This document shows, piece after piece, positions 11,847 to 24,320 of a stretch of DNA of 64,000 nt (position 1 is its first letter; the number at the start of each line of letters is the position of its first letter). This DNA comes from Pachyseris speciosa. Its lineage: Eukaryota > Cnidaria > Anthozoa > Scleractinia > Pachyseridae. The notes beneath the pieces are model-generated. The model was given only the letters and a program-made list of their open reading frames with translations, did no database searches and was not told the origin of the DNA. Made by a program: the position numbers and the translations under genes. Location: positions 198,501 to 262,500 of the forward strand of contig JAEMWC010000953.1 in assembly GCA_016490735.1 (NCBI GenBank), read 5' to 3'.

Positions 11847-14482
11847 ATGAGAGCGCGCGGTAACTGTGGGTTTTATCTGGTATTCCTGGTCTTCATTCTT
11901 AACTTATTCTTGCGCTTGGAGATTGCGTTGGGCAACAGTGTGTTAAAAAACGCGATCATAGCCGCCGAAGCAGAAGAAGACAAACACAGCTCTAACTGCG
12001 CTTCTACAAGGCGTGTAAAACGACACGATCATGCTCGCTTCCCATCGTCCCCGCCAACCGGGTCGAAATTTGGAAAAGCGCTACGATTTTTCGGCAATGA
12101 AGTGATACGATTTTCCGGAGCTGTCAAAATACCATCGCACAAATTCACGCTGGACTTCTGGATGAGGCCCGAAGGTGGTCAAAAGTCGCCGGTTACCGTG
12201 ATCGGGCTTTTCGACGACTGCTCGTCGGACTTGAAAGATGGAGGCTGGGAGGTAGGGCTTGAGGAGGCGAGCAAGGAGCGAAGTTTACGTATTTTCTTCC
12301 GACTACGCACACAACGATCACATCTGGAGACAAAAATCATTTCTCCGCACAGCGTGGAACCAAATGTTTGGCTTCATGTCGCAGCAACCTACAGTGGAAA
12401 AACCATGAAATTATACATCAATCAAGCTAAAGTCGCTGTCTCTTCGGAGCAAAATGGCCATATTTTTGCCGAAGGCTTCCACGTGTGCGAGCATTTAGAA
12501 GCCGGGGGCAATCGCTCGTCCGGTACGTTCTTCCGTGGAACGATCGACGAGGTGCGATTGTGGTCAGTTGCGAAATCGCACAAAGAAATCAGTGCCAGTG
12601 TTTTCGCCCCCACCACTGATACTGAGCCATTCTTGGCGATGCACGAAAGTTTTTCGGAAAAAGAAGAACTTAATCGCAGTCCCAAGACCATATGGGTAGC
12701 TGCAAGAAATCAACCGGAAATCACTAAGTCAACAATTCCTGGCGACGCGCATGATCTAGCCATCGTTAAACCCCCATGTGGCGCTACAGTGTGCGATAAT
12801 CCCGAAATCATCAGGAGTTATGTGAAAAATACCCACTTGCGAGGGAAAAAGGTCGTGAGGTATCGCGTTGTCAACATTTTGGACGACGACGGAACAAACC
12901 CGATGGTGACAAAAGAACAGATCGAAATACAACACTCTTTTCTGCAGGAAGCTTTCGAACCTTACAACATCACGTTCGAACTTGAGGTACACGAAATACG
13001 AAACACCTCCCTGCGACGTCGTACTGTCACCTACAACTGCGAGGCGCAAAAAATTGGCGACGGACATTGCAATGCAGAGTATTGTAAAACCAATATCACT
13101 GGAAATGACGGGGGCGATTGCGATGAGCACCAAACCATGTGTGACCCCGAGAAGCGTGGAAATGGCAAGTGTGACCCGGAATGCAACAAGTATTACAACG
13201 GGTGGGATTATGGCGACTGCTGCAACGCTAGTATCACGGACGTGTACAAAACTTGCTTTGATCCCAACTCATCAAGCAGGGCTTACATGAGCGATAGGGA
13301 ATACAAGGCCCTTCTGAACCTAGACAATCAGCATTACTTAAACGTTTACTTGGCTCAGTGGAGCAACGAGAACCTACAGGGAGTGGCGACTTTCCCATGG
13401 GAGAAATCTGTGCACAGCATTAATGGGGGCACTATCTTGGGTCGGGCTAATTTCGGACGTAAACATCACTCAAACGCTCTTGTTCACGAATTTGGTCACG
13501 TTTTAGGGCTGTGGCACGTTCACCATGGAGTGTCGGAATTAGATTGCACCGATGACTGTTCAGAGACCTTCCCTTCACTCGAGCTGGGTGATCTGTGTGC
13601 TGACACGAACCCAACTCCGGCTAACAACATGTGCAGTGATCCGCCCGTTAAGAAGGACACCATGACTTGTGGAATAAAGAAATTCATGAACACCCCTTTC
13701 AGAAACTACATGAGTTACGCCAACGATTCCTGTACTGAATCGTTCACGGAGCAGCAGGCGGCAAGAATGCACTGCTATATTGATTTGGTCTACCAATCAT
13801 GGCAACAGACAAATACACCACCTTCGTTCATCCCGCTTCCTCCACGCGTGACTTCAAAAACTGAGAGGAGCGTGGAACTGGTGTGGATTCCACCACTGGG
13901 AACTGGCGGCGCAAACGCACTTAACGGGTGCCACGAGTGTCGTGAAGACAGAGTTCTCAGGCAGTACGCTGTGACAGCGGAGTCTCCTGTTCTTGTCAAG
14001 CCCAATGGTTATTGGGCGCCACATCAGGCCGTTGGAGCCCCGGATGCAGAACCGTGTAATTTGTCACCTCGCGGTTGGAGCACCTTTTCCTCGCCTGGTG
14101 ATCATTGCCCGGATTGTTACATCGAGTTAGGGTTCAAGGAGGCTGTCATCCCGACAAGTTTGTCAGTTTGGGTGGTGTGGAACCCAACAGAGTCAATCAA
14201 TAACATCCAGCTTATATTCACGGATGGCTCAGAACAATCTCTAGGTAACGCCACCGCTCAATGCGATGCCCAACTCACCATGGCTTTAAGGGTCCATAAG
14301 AAGGTCTCCGGGATTCGCATCCATGTTAAGGACATGACTGTTATTGATGCCGTTCAACTGACGTCCTCTGTTAATCATCCAAACTGCATCAAGTGTGAAC
14401 CAGTGGAATACATGGTCACTAGAGAGCCACCGTTTCCTTCTGGAAAACCAGAACGCGTGAAAAAAACCAGGTTTGAAGACAG
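11847..14482 (+). CDS. PAPPA: Pappalysin exon 1: signal peptide, LamG, LNR1-2, catalytic domain
   Basis: Encodes 878 codons plus two bases. Residues 1-29 form a hydrophobic signal peptide. HEFGHVLGLWH gives the three zinc ligands H547, H551 and H557 with E548 as catalytic base; NYMSY (620-624) is the Met-turn of metzincins. LNR1 begins at C398 and LNR2 at C432. Open frame continues to 14561, but AG|GTACG at 14483 restores phase to exon 2 and matches the family at the junction. Confidence 0.9.
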
Positions 14483-17400
14483 GTACGATACAGTTCCGAT
14501 CCTGATACCATACTCTAAGGCACAACCAAATAAAACTGCGAAACACGGAACCATTGTTTGAGCGCAGGAAACAGGCAAAAAGAATTTTAACAGTCATACG
14601 TGTGGTTCAAATGGGGCGTTTGTTCTCGATTCTCTGAAAACACACGCTGCAATTCATTGATGTTTAGTCAGAAGGAACGCCTTTTCCTTATCAGTTAGGA
14701 GCATGCAAGGCTGAAAACAGTCCAAAAATTAAGCGTATTCAAGCGCACTGTCTTGATAGTTGACGCTCTTCCTTTTTAACATGAACAAAATGTGAGTAAG
14801 TGATGGGTGAGTAAGGTGCTCACCACTACATGATGCCATCGCCGAGTTTTCGCAGTACTGAATATTATTTTACTCGTGTTGTTTTACCAGGTTCTTGAAT
14901 CCCGGTAAAACCTACAGCTATAGAGTCCAGGCTGTTACGAGTGCTGGACTCAAGGGCCCACGCTCCCCACCCCTGGTTTATTCATCACAGAAAGGCTTTT
15001 GCGGTGACGGCATAGTGGACGAGAGCCTTGGAGAAGAGTGCGACGATGCAAATGTAAGGGACGCCGACGGATGCAATGTGCAATGCAAGAAAGAAGATGT
15101 TTTCCACTGTACAGGTCAGTAACGGGCATCAAAGACATCAATTCCATCTAGGAAACATTTTATGGACAAAGTCTTTATTTTGAGCGGTTAGTCTTAGGAA
15201 CCTCAACCACAGACTCGTATCAGTTTTCATGATGCGAAGACGTCAAGAAAACACTTCATCTGAATGCAAAATACTGTTCCGGACGTTTTATGTGTAATTT
15301 GGTGATTTCAGCAAATTGGTATCTTATGTCATGGGTTGTTTCACTCACTGAGGACGAAAATTGTCTGTCATATACAGTTCTCAAACTGTCATATACAATT
15401 CTCAAACCAAGATTTGTTTTTGTCGCCTTCATTTGCTGTTGAAAGAAAGACAAAGGAAATCCTATGGATACTCTCAACTTTGTCTCGCTGCCGTAAGATA
15501 TAACAAATTGCTTGTGTGATCGATCGTGCCTTTTCATTTGACTCATTTGGCTGCTAAGGACAAACAAAGTCCTTTATGAATTCGAAAACCACAAACTCAG
15601 TCAAGTAGTTTCACGAGTGTTCTACCATCACGTGGTTATGTAATATTTCCTAAGTAGGTTTTATTTCGTAAGAAACGGCTAAGCTGATCGCGTTATTCAT
15701 GTAATTAAACCAGTATATGCCAACACGCACATTCGTTAACCTTGACAAAGTAATCCTCAAAAATTTAATCTCATGTTATTAAGCGAGCTACTGGAATTTC
15801 TCAAATCTTGTATACTTCGGCCGTTTAACCTTTAAAACATCCGTGGAAAAACGAATATCACGATTGGCAATTATAAATTCGTATTCGAGAAAAGTCATGC
15901 GTATCCGTCATTTCTCTGAGGTGGCCAAAGCCCTTTTGCCATCTCGAGATTGGATGACGAGCGGCAAGTTTCAAAGCGAATAATTTGTCGTCAGAGGAGA
16001 GATAAGCCGACCTTTACTCAAGATACTCGAGAGGGTCTGACATTGGAAAAAACAAGACACCGCCTTGCACTGGGCGAAATACCTCTTTTTCAAATCTATT
16101 GCGTTTATAAAGGTTCCTCCTTTTTTTCTTTATAAAGGCATTGATTTGCATGGTGGAAAAGCCGACTCGTGATGTTTTGCAATTAATCAGTGGATTGCAA
16201 AATTAAAACAAAACCTTTCCGGCGGCTCAACTAAGTAACCCGATGATAGCCTTAAGTAACGATCAATTGTCCAATCTAACGCCGCGTATGGTGAGTTCAA
16301 CTCTCAAATTCCAATCCTCCAGAGGGGGCTTGTGTCCTTTAAGGCGGCGAAATACGAGATACAAAAACCCTCAACTTGTCGCGCAACATTGTTTCGTTGC
16401 AAGTTTTCGTCGATGTTTCCCGTTTTTCACCTCGCGTGATCAACTTGTCGCGCAACAAAAACATTTGTTGCGGGTTGAAGAAAGTTGTTGCGAAAAGTAG
16501 AGCGCAGGTCTACTTTGAGCAACAAATTTTGGCTTTGTTGCTCGTTTTTCATCAAACTCACAACTTGTCGCGCAACAAATTTGCTCGTGCCCTAGCAAAT
16601 CAACCAATCAGTGCGCTGCATTTCTTCAACCCGCAACAAATGTTTTTGTTGCGGGTCAAGTTGATCACGCAAGGTGAAATACGCGAAACATCGACCAAAA
16701 CTTGCAACGAAACAATGTTGCGCGACAAGTTGAGGTTTTTTGTATCTCGTATTTCGCCGCCTTTATACGTTGTTTATGTTGGTCAGCATAATGCAAAAGA
16801 AGCAGGCTATCACAGCGGAAAATGTTGACGCAACTTCGTCCATTATTCTGTTGAGATTACATGAATGTATGGTAAATTAAACTCTCGTGGTTGCAATTCT
16901 CCATAGAGCGTAGGCCTGCGTCCTTCATCTGTTATTCATGTTTTCTTCGGCCTAACGCGATCATAGAGAATCTGCCAATTACAGTTTGAAATGTTGACAT
17001 GCAACTTCATCCATTATTTAATATTTCTACGAAAATGAAAACAAACAAAAACTATAAACTCTGTGATTTGTTGAAAGTAATCTCATGTCACATTTTCCCG
17101 AGAAATTCTGAATCCCTGGAAAGCTGAAAAATTATTCGAAGCACACATTTGTTGAGAAAATATACCGACTTTCTGTTCTTGTTGCTTTCACCATAAACTT
17201 ATGCCAATGGTGACATTTGGGAATGCCGGCGAAAGTACATTGGAAATTGAAAGCAGCTGCGGGAATACTTGCCTAAGGCGCCTTGGATACAGGGAAGACG
17301 TTTACCCTTTCTTACATCATTTATTTGCACATAAACATGTGGGAATATGCTTTTTTTACATGCTGAGGGGAATACGCGTGCAGTCTAAATCCCTTATTTA

Positions 17401-20400
17401 TGTGACTATATCAATACTGCATTGTACGACAAAATGCTTGGATAGTTGAGCCTCGTGGTTTGAGTATAATTCGAGTATAAAAAAGTCAGAATCCCTTAGA
17501 ATGTGCAGTTATCATCACCCCCCCCCCCTCCCCCCTCCCACCCTTACTCAAATGACCTACAACTTTGTGTGGTTACCACCAATCAGGGCCACCAAAGCCG
17601 GATAGCAATACTAAAGGCTGCAATTTTCTCCAGGCCACCCAAGTTTGTGCTACCGCCCTGAAGGGGACGGAAAATGTGAAGATTTTGGACTAAAACCAGC
17701 ATCAAGGACTGCGGGTTCTACACACCAGAAGGCGTTTTGGAAGACCAGTGGGGGTTCTGAACGTGAACAGTCAATCCTTACACCGCAGCCGCAAGTGTCC
17801 TGAAAACGTGTGGCTGGACCGCCATCACGAGATCTGGTAACGAAAATTGCGTCTCATACCGTCACACGCATGCTCGGAAAAATAATTCCGAGTTGTCCCA
17901 GCAGGGTTGAGCCTGTATGACCTTCCGATTACTGGTTCGGATCTCTACCACTGAGCTAAAAATTTACCATCTACAAACGGTTAGACTTTCTAGTCTTCTT
18001 GGATAAGGACGATAAACCGTAGGTCCCGGCCGTCTCACAGCACTTTCACTTAATCTGACTCTGGGACTTAAAAGAGCCACTAGGGACGTAACAAAACTCG
18101 GGTTGTGACCGCTCCTAGTGTCTGTCCTAATTCGATGAGCAGTATGCAGGACATTTGTCTCATGCACCTACAATCTTGGACAGAATAAAAAGAGGATTTT
18201 TAGGTTTTCTCGAGAACGTGAGTGTGTGACTGTAAAGTTTCTTTCTTTTTCCTTACTTTAACGGCACCGGTTCATAACAATTAGTCCCTGAATAATTCAC
18301 CAGCATTTTCCAAGTTAAACAAATTGGAAAAATGAAAGCGTTACAAAAACGAGAAGTTACATTTTGAAATGACGTTTTCGTTGCCGTCGCCGTCGTCGTT
18401 GCTAAAGCTCCCTAATGATAAATTTGCGCTCAACCCAAAACGCGCCATTTTTTCCATTATTGAAAATGGGAGGGGGGTTTCAATTGCCCAAGATTGTAGT
18501 TTCATGGCTTTATCTCCTAAGAGTCCTCTGCAGCTCAGTGGTAGAGCATCTGAACCAGTGATCGGAAGGTCGTCATACGTTCCGCTTCTGTTGGGAGAAC
18601 CTGGAATTCTTTTCTTTAAGTTGGAGTTTTCCATTTTTGAATAAAGCACATCTTTCATTCATTTACCACGCTAAAAATCACATCTCATTTCACCCTCAAC
18701 GCCTATAAACATAGTAGATCCTTTTGTTATGACTGGTAAGACCAATATCAAAACGTCAGAGGGATCACTAATCTGTAAATAACATAGTTATCCAGTAACA
18801 ACCCGATACAAAGACTTACAAATTGCGCCAAACGCGCGCTCTAAATTGCTGGCTCGTGCAATAGACCAAATCAAACTTTCTTAACGCCTTCCATTCAGTC
18901 TTTTTGAGATGTAAACTTACATTAGCCCTTTTCTTTCGGAATAAAATTAATTATTCAACTTTCCGTTGTCTCATGCACAGGTTTGTCTATCGTCTATTGA
19001 ATACCTTGTCAATAAGAAGCAGGCATGGAGTCCCTGTGACATCTTCACGGACGGCAATTTTTGGCTGGAAGTCACATTTAACCGCTCTGTAGTACCCACG
19101 GCGGTGGTTATTTATATTGGTTCTGATGGTAAGAGAGAATACAGTCACCTTGAAAAGACCGTGAAAGTAGAGCTTTCCGACAACTCCGGACGGATATTTC
19201 CTTCGGGAGGCGATGAAACTAAACTTTTATGTAAGACCAATCCAGCTGTCATCCCAATCTACCATGACATGACGGCGCCATTTTTCTACGCGAATAAAGT
19301 GCGCATCAGTTTCAAGTCATACCTGGTCGCAATAGCGGGCGTGGCTCTGCGCTCCAGAGCTTCCTTTGACGTAGTTGAGATGTCCAAATGTAGACCTGAC
19401 GAGATTTTTAGTCCCCGCACCCAGCACTGTCACAAGTACATGTGCGAGAGGCCATCTTGTCCTGAGCTTGCGATAAAACATGGGACCGTCAAATGCGAAG
19501 GGACTGAGGAGGGTCAGACATGTTCTGTGACTTGCAAGCCGGGATACAAACCTTTCAAGACGTTCAAGATGATTTGTTTGAACAAAGAATGGCAGGGAAT
19601 AAACAGAGCATGCGTGCCAGTCAACTGTGGTATTCCCAGAATTCCCAACGGTAAAGCAGGTAAGTGCATTTTTGATCAGCTTTCCTTGTTCTCAAAATTT
19701 CACATATTGGGACTGAATCCAACATTTCATCTTGGAGGGATCTAGAATATCGCAATTACCAATCCAAGTTAGGGGAATGAAATGCTCTTAAAAAAGTTGA
19801 TACCCTCGCCGATTTCAAGCTCTTTTAACATCCTTTATTCCAGTCTGGTTGGGAGTATCTACTTCACTATCCCGGTTTTCTTCAACTAGCTAGGATTTCA
19901 TCAGCTTTTTAAACCTTATCGCTTAGATCTGGTACAAGGGCAGACGGATTGCTGTATCAGTCTCTTCGTTTTGAATTTCGTATGTAAGCCAGACCTTGCT
20001 GATATTTACAGCGCATTTACCGAGTGGTTCTTAGAGATTATGCCATTCTTTCTAATGACATCCTTGAATTCCTTTCATTCCCTTGTCCACTTTGTTTCTT
20101 TTTAGCCAGGAATAGCTCAGCGAGACAAAATACGAACTGTTCGACGTATTATGTTCACCGTGAACACAGGACACCCAAGCTCAGTGTATGATTGTTCCGT
20201 AGTAGGAAGAAAGTGTAAAGATCAGCACTGGATTGCTTTTTTATCCCAAAGCTGAGGATTGTGACGATTTTTCCTTTCATTTATGCTTTAATCTTTACAA
20301 ATATCGAAATGACGCCGATGTTGTGTGACCGCAGCATAAAACCAAATGGCATTGTATTACTAAGCAAAGAAACCTGTCAAAACAAACTCGAATTTCACGC

Positions 20401-23084
20401 CCATCTTTACTTGTTCTGTCTAATACCTAAAATTTCTTATCTGGCAAAGACTGGGCTACCTGTGCTGTGACTAATGTCAATATTTTGTCATCCTTTAGAG
20501 TTTGCTTATTCGTACAGAATTTCCGCGATCTACTCGATGATGCCCATCTAAAAAGTAATGAAAGAGTCAAATGTCCAGTGCACTATAATAGATATATCGC
20601 CAAAATGCAAAACTTCATCGCCTTATTGTGGCATACTGGCAACAGTGTAACACCTTTGCCACCATTTCTCATTTTATCGCTGTGTTCTTTCCTTCTTTAG
20701 ATTGCCCAGACGGTCACACGTTCAATAGAAAGTGCTCTATCAAGTGTTTACCGCAGGCCAAAATGACCGGAGGCGAAGGCAGTGTGACGTGTGAGGAAGA
20801 TGGCAAGTGGTCTGCGCAGACATCGTTCTGTGTCATGACCTGTCCTGATTTAATCACACCAGACAACAGTGAACCCCTGGCCGAGAGCAGCTGTATAGGC
20901 AGCAAAAGAACATTTTTGCCCGGACTATCCTGCAAATTTCGCTGCAAACCTGGCTACAGGGTGAAAGACCGTGACGAGCCAGGTCGTAGGACCTTGAAAA
21001 TGCGTTGCACCAAAAGTGGAGAGTGGACTCACTCTACTTGTGAACCAATCATCTGTACAGAAATTCCTGACAACTTGCTAATGTGGTATAACTGCTCCGA
21101 CGACGTCGCTATGGGAAGTGTTTGTACGAATCATTGTCCAGGAGAGGAAGTAGGTTGTGAGGCTGTTTTTCAATTCCCTTTTTTAGAAGTCATTTTTGCG
21201 TAACTTTACTTGAAGCGTCCATAGTTAGTAGAGGGAGGCATGGGATTGTTGACGGGTGCCGGATGGAATGAGGACAGTTTGTAATTTGATCATATTCACA
21301 GACGGTGTGTAGCCTTTCACTGCGTTAGAAAAACCAGAAATTTCAAGTCATGGAAAGCTAAAAAGAAGCTAAAGAAATTTCGTTTTTTTTTGGTAAGAGT
21401 AATTACATTTGCTGTTCTTGTTACCATATTTCCACCTTTTATGTATCCCCACTGTTCAATTTATAGCCACAATTATCCCGCAGTTTTTTTGACGAGTTCT
21501 GAGAGGTGGGCTGACGCTTGAGAAGTCAGCTTACTAATACTGCATTCGTGGCGAAAATTCCTGGGACACTTACAGAAACTTTACTCTTACGGCATGCATT
21601 TTACCCCGTCGAAATATTGCCTTCACCTTCCCACTTGCATTCTGTACGTGTGGAATAGCTTCGTTTGTTATCAACATTAGCCGGGACCTTTAGAGTATGA
21701 GCACGATACGGAGTATGTGTACGTCTCTTCAGTATCAAACTGGATATTCGGCTCATTCATGTTGCCTACCAGCAGATAAGGAGACTTTATAAACAAGATT
21801 AGTGAGGCAAGTAATTATCTTAGGCGCGCAAACTAGATTTGAAGAGTCTTACTCATATTCAAAATCTAAAGGTCCCTGTTGTCCCTGAAGAGAGAAACGA
21901 GATCCAAGTGTGCAGGTTACAGAACATTTGTGACGCTGTTACCGATGTGTATGTTGTGCGCACACCCAAGCAAAGTGACCCTAGAAATTATGTCCAGTGT
22001 CGCAGTTTCTGAATTGTAATCTTTATAATCTGCTTTGCACTTGGTAAGGTCCACACAGTCAAGTGCGAGGAGAATGGTCAATGGAGTGAGCCGATGAAGC
22101 GGTGTAAGTCTCCGGCTGCAGGTCTCTGTTCAGCGCCTGTGGCACCAGCTGGACTGGTTATAACATGCGAAGATCATTACCCGGGAGGAATATGTAAAGC
22201 CAAATGCAAAAATCCTGACTTCGATGTAGTCGAAGCGGTGAGTTTTTAGCTAGACAACTCAGTTAAAACGCCGTGCAACGTGTGGTAAATCGCTTACATT
22301 TCGAAAACAATATTTCTACATTGAAGATCGGTCCGGAATGCTCGAGAGAGCCTGCAGCTTGTGTTAGTACTGCAAAGAGAAGTTCATTCCTTTCCTTGTG
22401 TACTTCTTCGTCAAAGGGCTTGTAGAACAAGTAAACAGAGCATCGCGATTGTCGAGGCACATAAAAACCCTTAAAAAGGTACTAGCATTCTTAATTTACT
22501 CATTCAGTGAACTGTTACCACCCTTGCCAAGCTCGTTATTTACGTCTTTTTAACAGAGAGCAGGGTACTACCAGGTCATGTTGATAGGTCGCTTCCTACC
22601 TACGAAGGCAACTGAGAACCGATATTCCGCAGAAATGGTCTTGCAATCGGTGAAATTCCATTTAGTAGTAATTGAAACCTCAAGATTTTGGCCGTTTGCA
22701 TAGTGATTTCCTGATTTGTTTGTGTTACAGGGCAACGAAGACAAGTGGCGCGTGACCCTCACGTGCACACAGAAGCTTGACTGGAGCCCAGATCCCTCGC
22801 GTTTGCTGTGCATTCCCGGTTGCAAGAGAGAGTTCATTTCTGACGGGTGGTGTGATCCGAACAACAACAATAAGCACTGTCGCTGGGATGGTGGAGATTG
22901 TTGTGCCTCTACTACCAAAACCAGAATTGTGCGTCGCATGCCTAGCTATTGCAGCTCTGCCTGTGACTGTAAAGATCCCGACGCCCCTGAAAATCGAGTT
23001 CGTGGGGAAGACGACGAAGACGACGAAGACGACTATAAATCGGGGGAAAGCGGGTCTGATGAGGACAGGCATAAGACCTCATAA
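11847..23084 (+). CDS. PAPPA: Pappalysin-like secreted metalloprotease, 7 coding exons, exon 3 disrupted
   Basis: Coding exons are 11847-14482, 14891-15114, 17634-17836, 18981-19659, 20701-21149, 22049-22237 and 22731-23084. All introns are GT-AG and phases agree; summed length is 4734 bp, about 1577 residues, close to human PAPP-A. Order: signal peptide, RRVKR furin-like site (55-59), LamG-like region, LNR1 and LNR2 (about 398-462), zinc site HEFGHVLGLWH (547-557), Met-turn around M622, Cys-rich middle, five SCR/CCP modules, LNR3 (about 1491-1521), acidic tail. Vertebrate pappalysins cleave IGF-binding proteins; the cnidarian substrate is unknown. Start choice: ATG with A at -3 followed directly by a signal peptide. 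In exon 3 similarity changes frame three times and the continuous frame hits TGA at 17801, so the assembled gene is not open end to end. Confidence 0.85.
14891..15114 (+). CDS. PAPPA: Pappalysin exon 2
   Basis: Acceptor tttaccag and donor GTCAGT. It completes the split Arg from exon 1 and encodes a fibronectin-III-like strand (KTYSYRVQAV) followed by a Cys-rich segment (FCGDGIVDE, EECDD, DGCNVQCKKED) matching PAPP-A. It ends in phase 1, which matches exon 3. Confidence 0.85.
16338..16765. mobile_element. Long foldback element in pappalysin intron 2
   Basis: Arms of about 150 bp or more are inverted copies: AAGGCGGCGAAATACGAGAT on the left and its complement on the right. CAACTTGTCGCGCAACA words recur in both arms. 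Open frames in it (16243-16500, 16376-16828) are by-products of the palindrome. Confidence 0.75.
17634..17836 (+). pseudogene. PAPPA: Pappalysin exon 3, frameshifted as assembled
   Basis: Acceptor tttctccag (to 17633) and donor GTAACG (17837) are intact, and the 203-bp length joins exons 2 and 4 in phase. Similarity to PAPP-A runs in frame A (PSLCYRPEGDGKCEDF), moves near 17680-17690 to frame B (TKTSIKDCGFYTPEG, DQW), moves near 17750-17765 to frame C (SRKCPENVW), and returns near 17805-17820 to frame A (GPPSRDL, then VC in exon 4). Each shift equals a one-base loss. Frame B meets TGA at 17758 and frame A meets TGA at 17801. Skipping the exon also breaks the frame. Causes could be assembly error or a real lesion; the third shift is the least certain. 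Confidence 0.7.
17885..18175 (-). repeat. tRNA-derived SINE-like repeat
   Basis: On the minus strand a conserved body module (GGGACCTACGGTTTATCGTC, AAGACTAGAAAGTCTAACC) is followed by a tRNA-like segment with an A-box-like word (TTAGCTCAGTGGTAGAG) and a B-box-like GGTCATAC. The same body module occurs at about 40125-40180 on the + strand. It does not fold as a functional tRNA. Confidence 0.6.
18525..18640 (+). repeat. tRNA-derived SINE-like fragment
   Basis: Carries GCAGCTCAGTGGTAGAGCA (A-box-like), then GAACCAGTGATCGGAAGGTC. This is the same tRNA-like module as at 17885-18175 but on the opposite strand, lying 350 bp away in the same intron. Confidence 0.55.
18981..19659 (+). CDS. PAPPA: Pappalysin exon 4: Cys-rich region and SCR1
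   Basis: Acceptor catgcacag and donor GTAAGT. It starts in phase 0 (VCLSSIEYL) and carries conserved words VRISFKSYLVAIAGVALRS and CPELAIKHG, then the first SCR/CCP module (CSVTCKPGYK) and the start of the second (VNCGIPRIPNGKA). Confidence 0.88.
20701..21149 (+). CDS. PAPPA: Pappalysin exon 5: SCR2-SCR4
   Basis: Acceptor cttctttag; the split codon at the exon 4/5 boundary gives Asp. SCR modules are visible by paired Cys and Trp: CPDGHTFNRKCSIKC, CKFRCKPGYRV, EWTHSTCEPIIC and CTEIPDNLL. Donor GTAGGT at 21150, phase 0. Confidence 0.88.
22049..22237 (+). CDS. PAPPA: Pappalysin exon 6: SCR4-SCR5
   Basis: This 63-codon exon lies between acceptor ggtaag and donor GTGAGT. It encodes VKCEENGQWSEPM, GLCSAPVAPAG and ICKAKCKNPD, matching SCR4-SCR5 of PAPP-A. 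It has no Met-initiated open frame and was found through phase and motif continuity. Confidence 0.82.
22731..23084 (+). CDS. PAPPA: Pappalysin exon 7: end of SCR5, LNR3, acidic tail, stop
   Basis: Starts at acceptor gttacag (GNEDKW). LNR3 (FISDGWCDPNNNN, RWDGGDCC) lies at about residues 1491-1521, as in PAPP-A, where LNR3 pairs with LNR1-2 to control specificity. The tail is Asp/Glu-rich (EDDEDDEDD) and ends at TAA 23082-23084. Confidence 0.9.
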   Translation, partial: GNEDKWRVTLTCTQKLDWSPDPSRLLCIPGCKREFISDGWCDPNNNNKHCRWDGGDCCASTTKTRIVRRMPSYCSSACDCKDPDAPENRVRGEDDEDDEDDYKSGESGSDEDRHKTS

Positions 23085-24060
23085 GGCTCTTAAAATACCT
23101 TACCTTGTTACCTGATACATATAAGAGGATTTGATCCGAGTGTGGAAAAAAGGTGTTCGCATCCTCGTTATCATCTTGAGGTTGCAAATGAACGTTGACT
23201 ACAATTGAAGGATTTTCAAACGATATGACATTCGAAAAGCGTATTTTTTTTCTTGTTGTTAAGGGTGTCATAAATTTGAGTTGTATTTTCGAATGGCGGG
23301 AAAATGGTCTCGAAAAGTGTACCCCTGACTTTTGTCCGAGACCTGGTCTGGGCTAAAATGACTCGCGCATTTGGCGAAATTCTCTTGATATTTTATACTT
23401 GTCAAGGTTGTAAAGCCACACTCGGATCGAGATCTTTGTACTATCCTGTCCTTCACTGAATCGTTAGTACTCGCTCACCTTCCTGAGGTCGGAAACTTCG
23501 GTTTATTAAGTCGCAGATTACAATATTATATCCCACAATATTTCTCTTCAATGACGTTATTTTATAAAATTTATAGTATAGCGGTGTGCGTTATTTTAAA
23601 ACAAATGGAGCATGCAAAATGAAAAATTTACAAGTTCTGTGATAATTTCAGTGCAGCGTTACCACTGCTTCGTGACTCGTTGATTTTCGACGATTTTCAG
23701 TTAATTCGTTTAATTTTTTTGGGGTGGAAATTGAGTTGCTTTAATATTTGGGATGGGATTTTCTAAGAAAATCGAAATTTTACAAAAGTTTTATGGGCTT
23801 TTAATTCAATTCATATATCCAAGTAAAGTGCTTTCATTTTATTGACGTTTAATATACAAAGTATATATCATTTGACCGAAATGCACATTGCATGAAACAA
23901 AACCGCGTTATTTACGGAATGTCTTGTAGTAATCCAAAAAACTCAAAGCCTCTTTATTTAGCAATCAGAAAGTACAAAACCATTCCCCGTTAGCTGATTA
24001 GTTTATGCACACTTGAAGGTTATTTATTCAGTTGTCATAACTTAAGGTGTAAATTCCAAA
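23085..24060. other. 3' flank of the pappalysin gene
   Basis: AT-rich non-coding sequence expected to include the 3' UTR. No unambiguous AATAAA was found close to the stop codon; the first clear AATAAA is near 24090. Confidence 0.4.
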
Positions 24061-24320
24061 TACGTAGAAAAGGGTCGTTTACCATTCATCAATAAAAACC
24101 AAAAATTCCGATTGAAAATTCAAATGGTACAGCACATTCCACCGGGAAGTTTCCGGAACAGATGGAAATCCTCAAACGTATTCCTCTATTTCCATTCCAA
24201 CCGAAATGACCGGAAAATCCTATACCATTTGTCAAGCCATACTGGCCTGGTCCGTTTTCGCGCGCTTTTCGGTCGCTTTGACGGAAAAAAGCCAGTACCA
24301 TTGGGAGCGTTCCATTCCGA

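Noticed and set aside
12422..13133. Minus-strand open frames inside pappalysin exon 1
   Set aside because: Shadows of a well-supported coding exon on the + strand, with no domains.
15115..18980. Skipping of pappalysin exon 3
   Set aside because: Joining exon 2 (phase 1) to exon 4 (phase 0 start) shifts the frame and meets a stop within a few codons.
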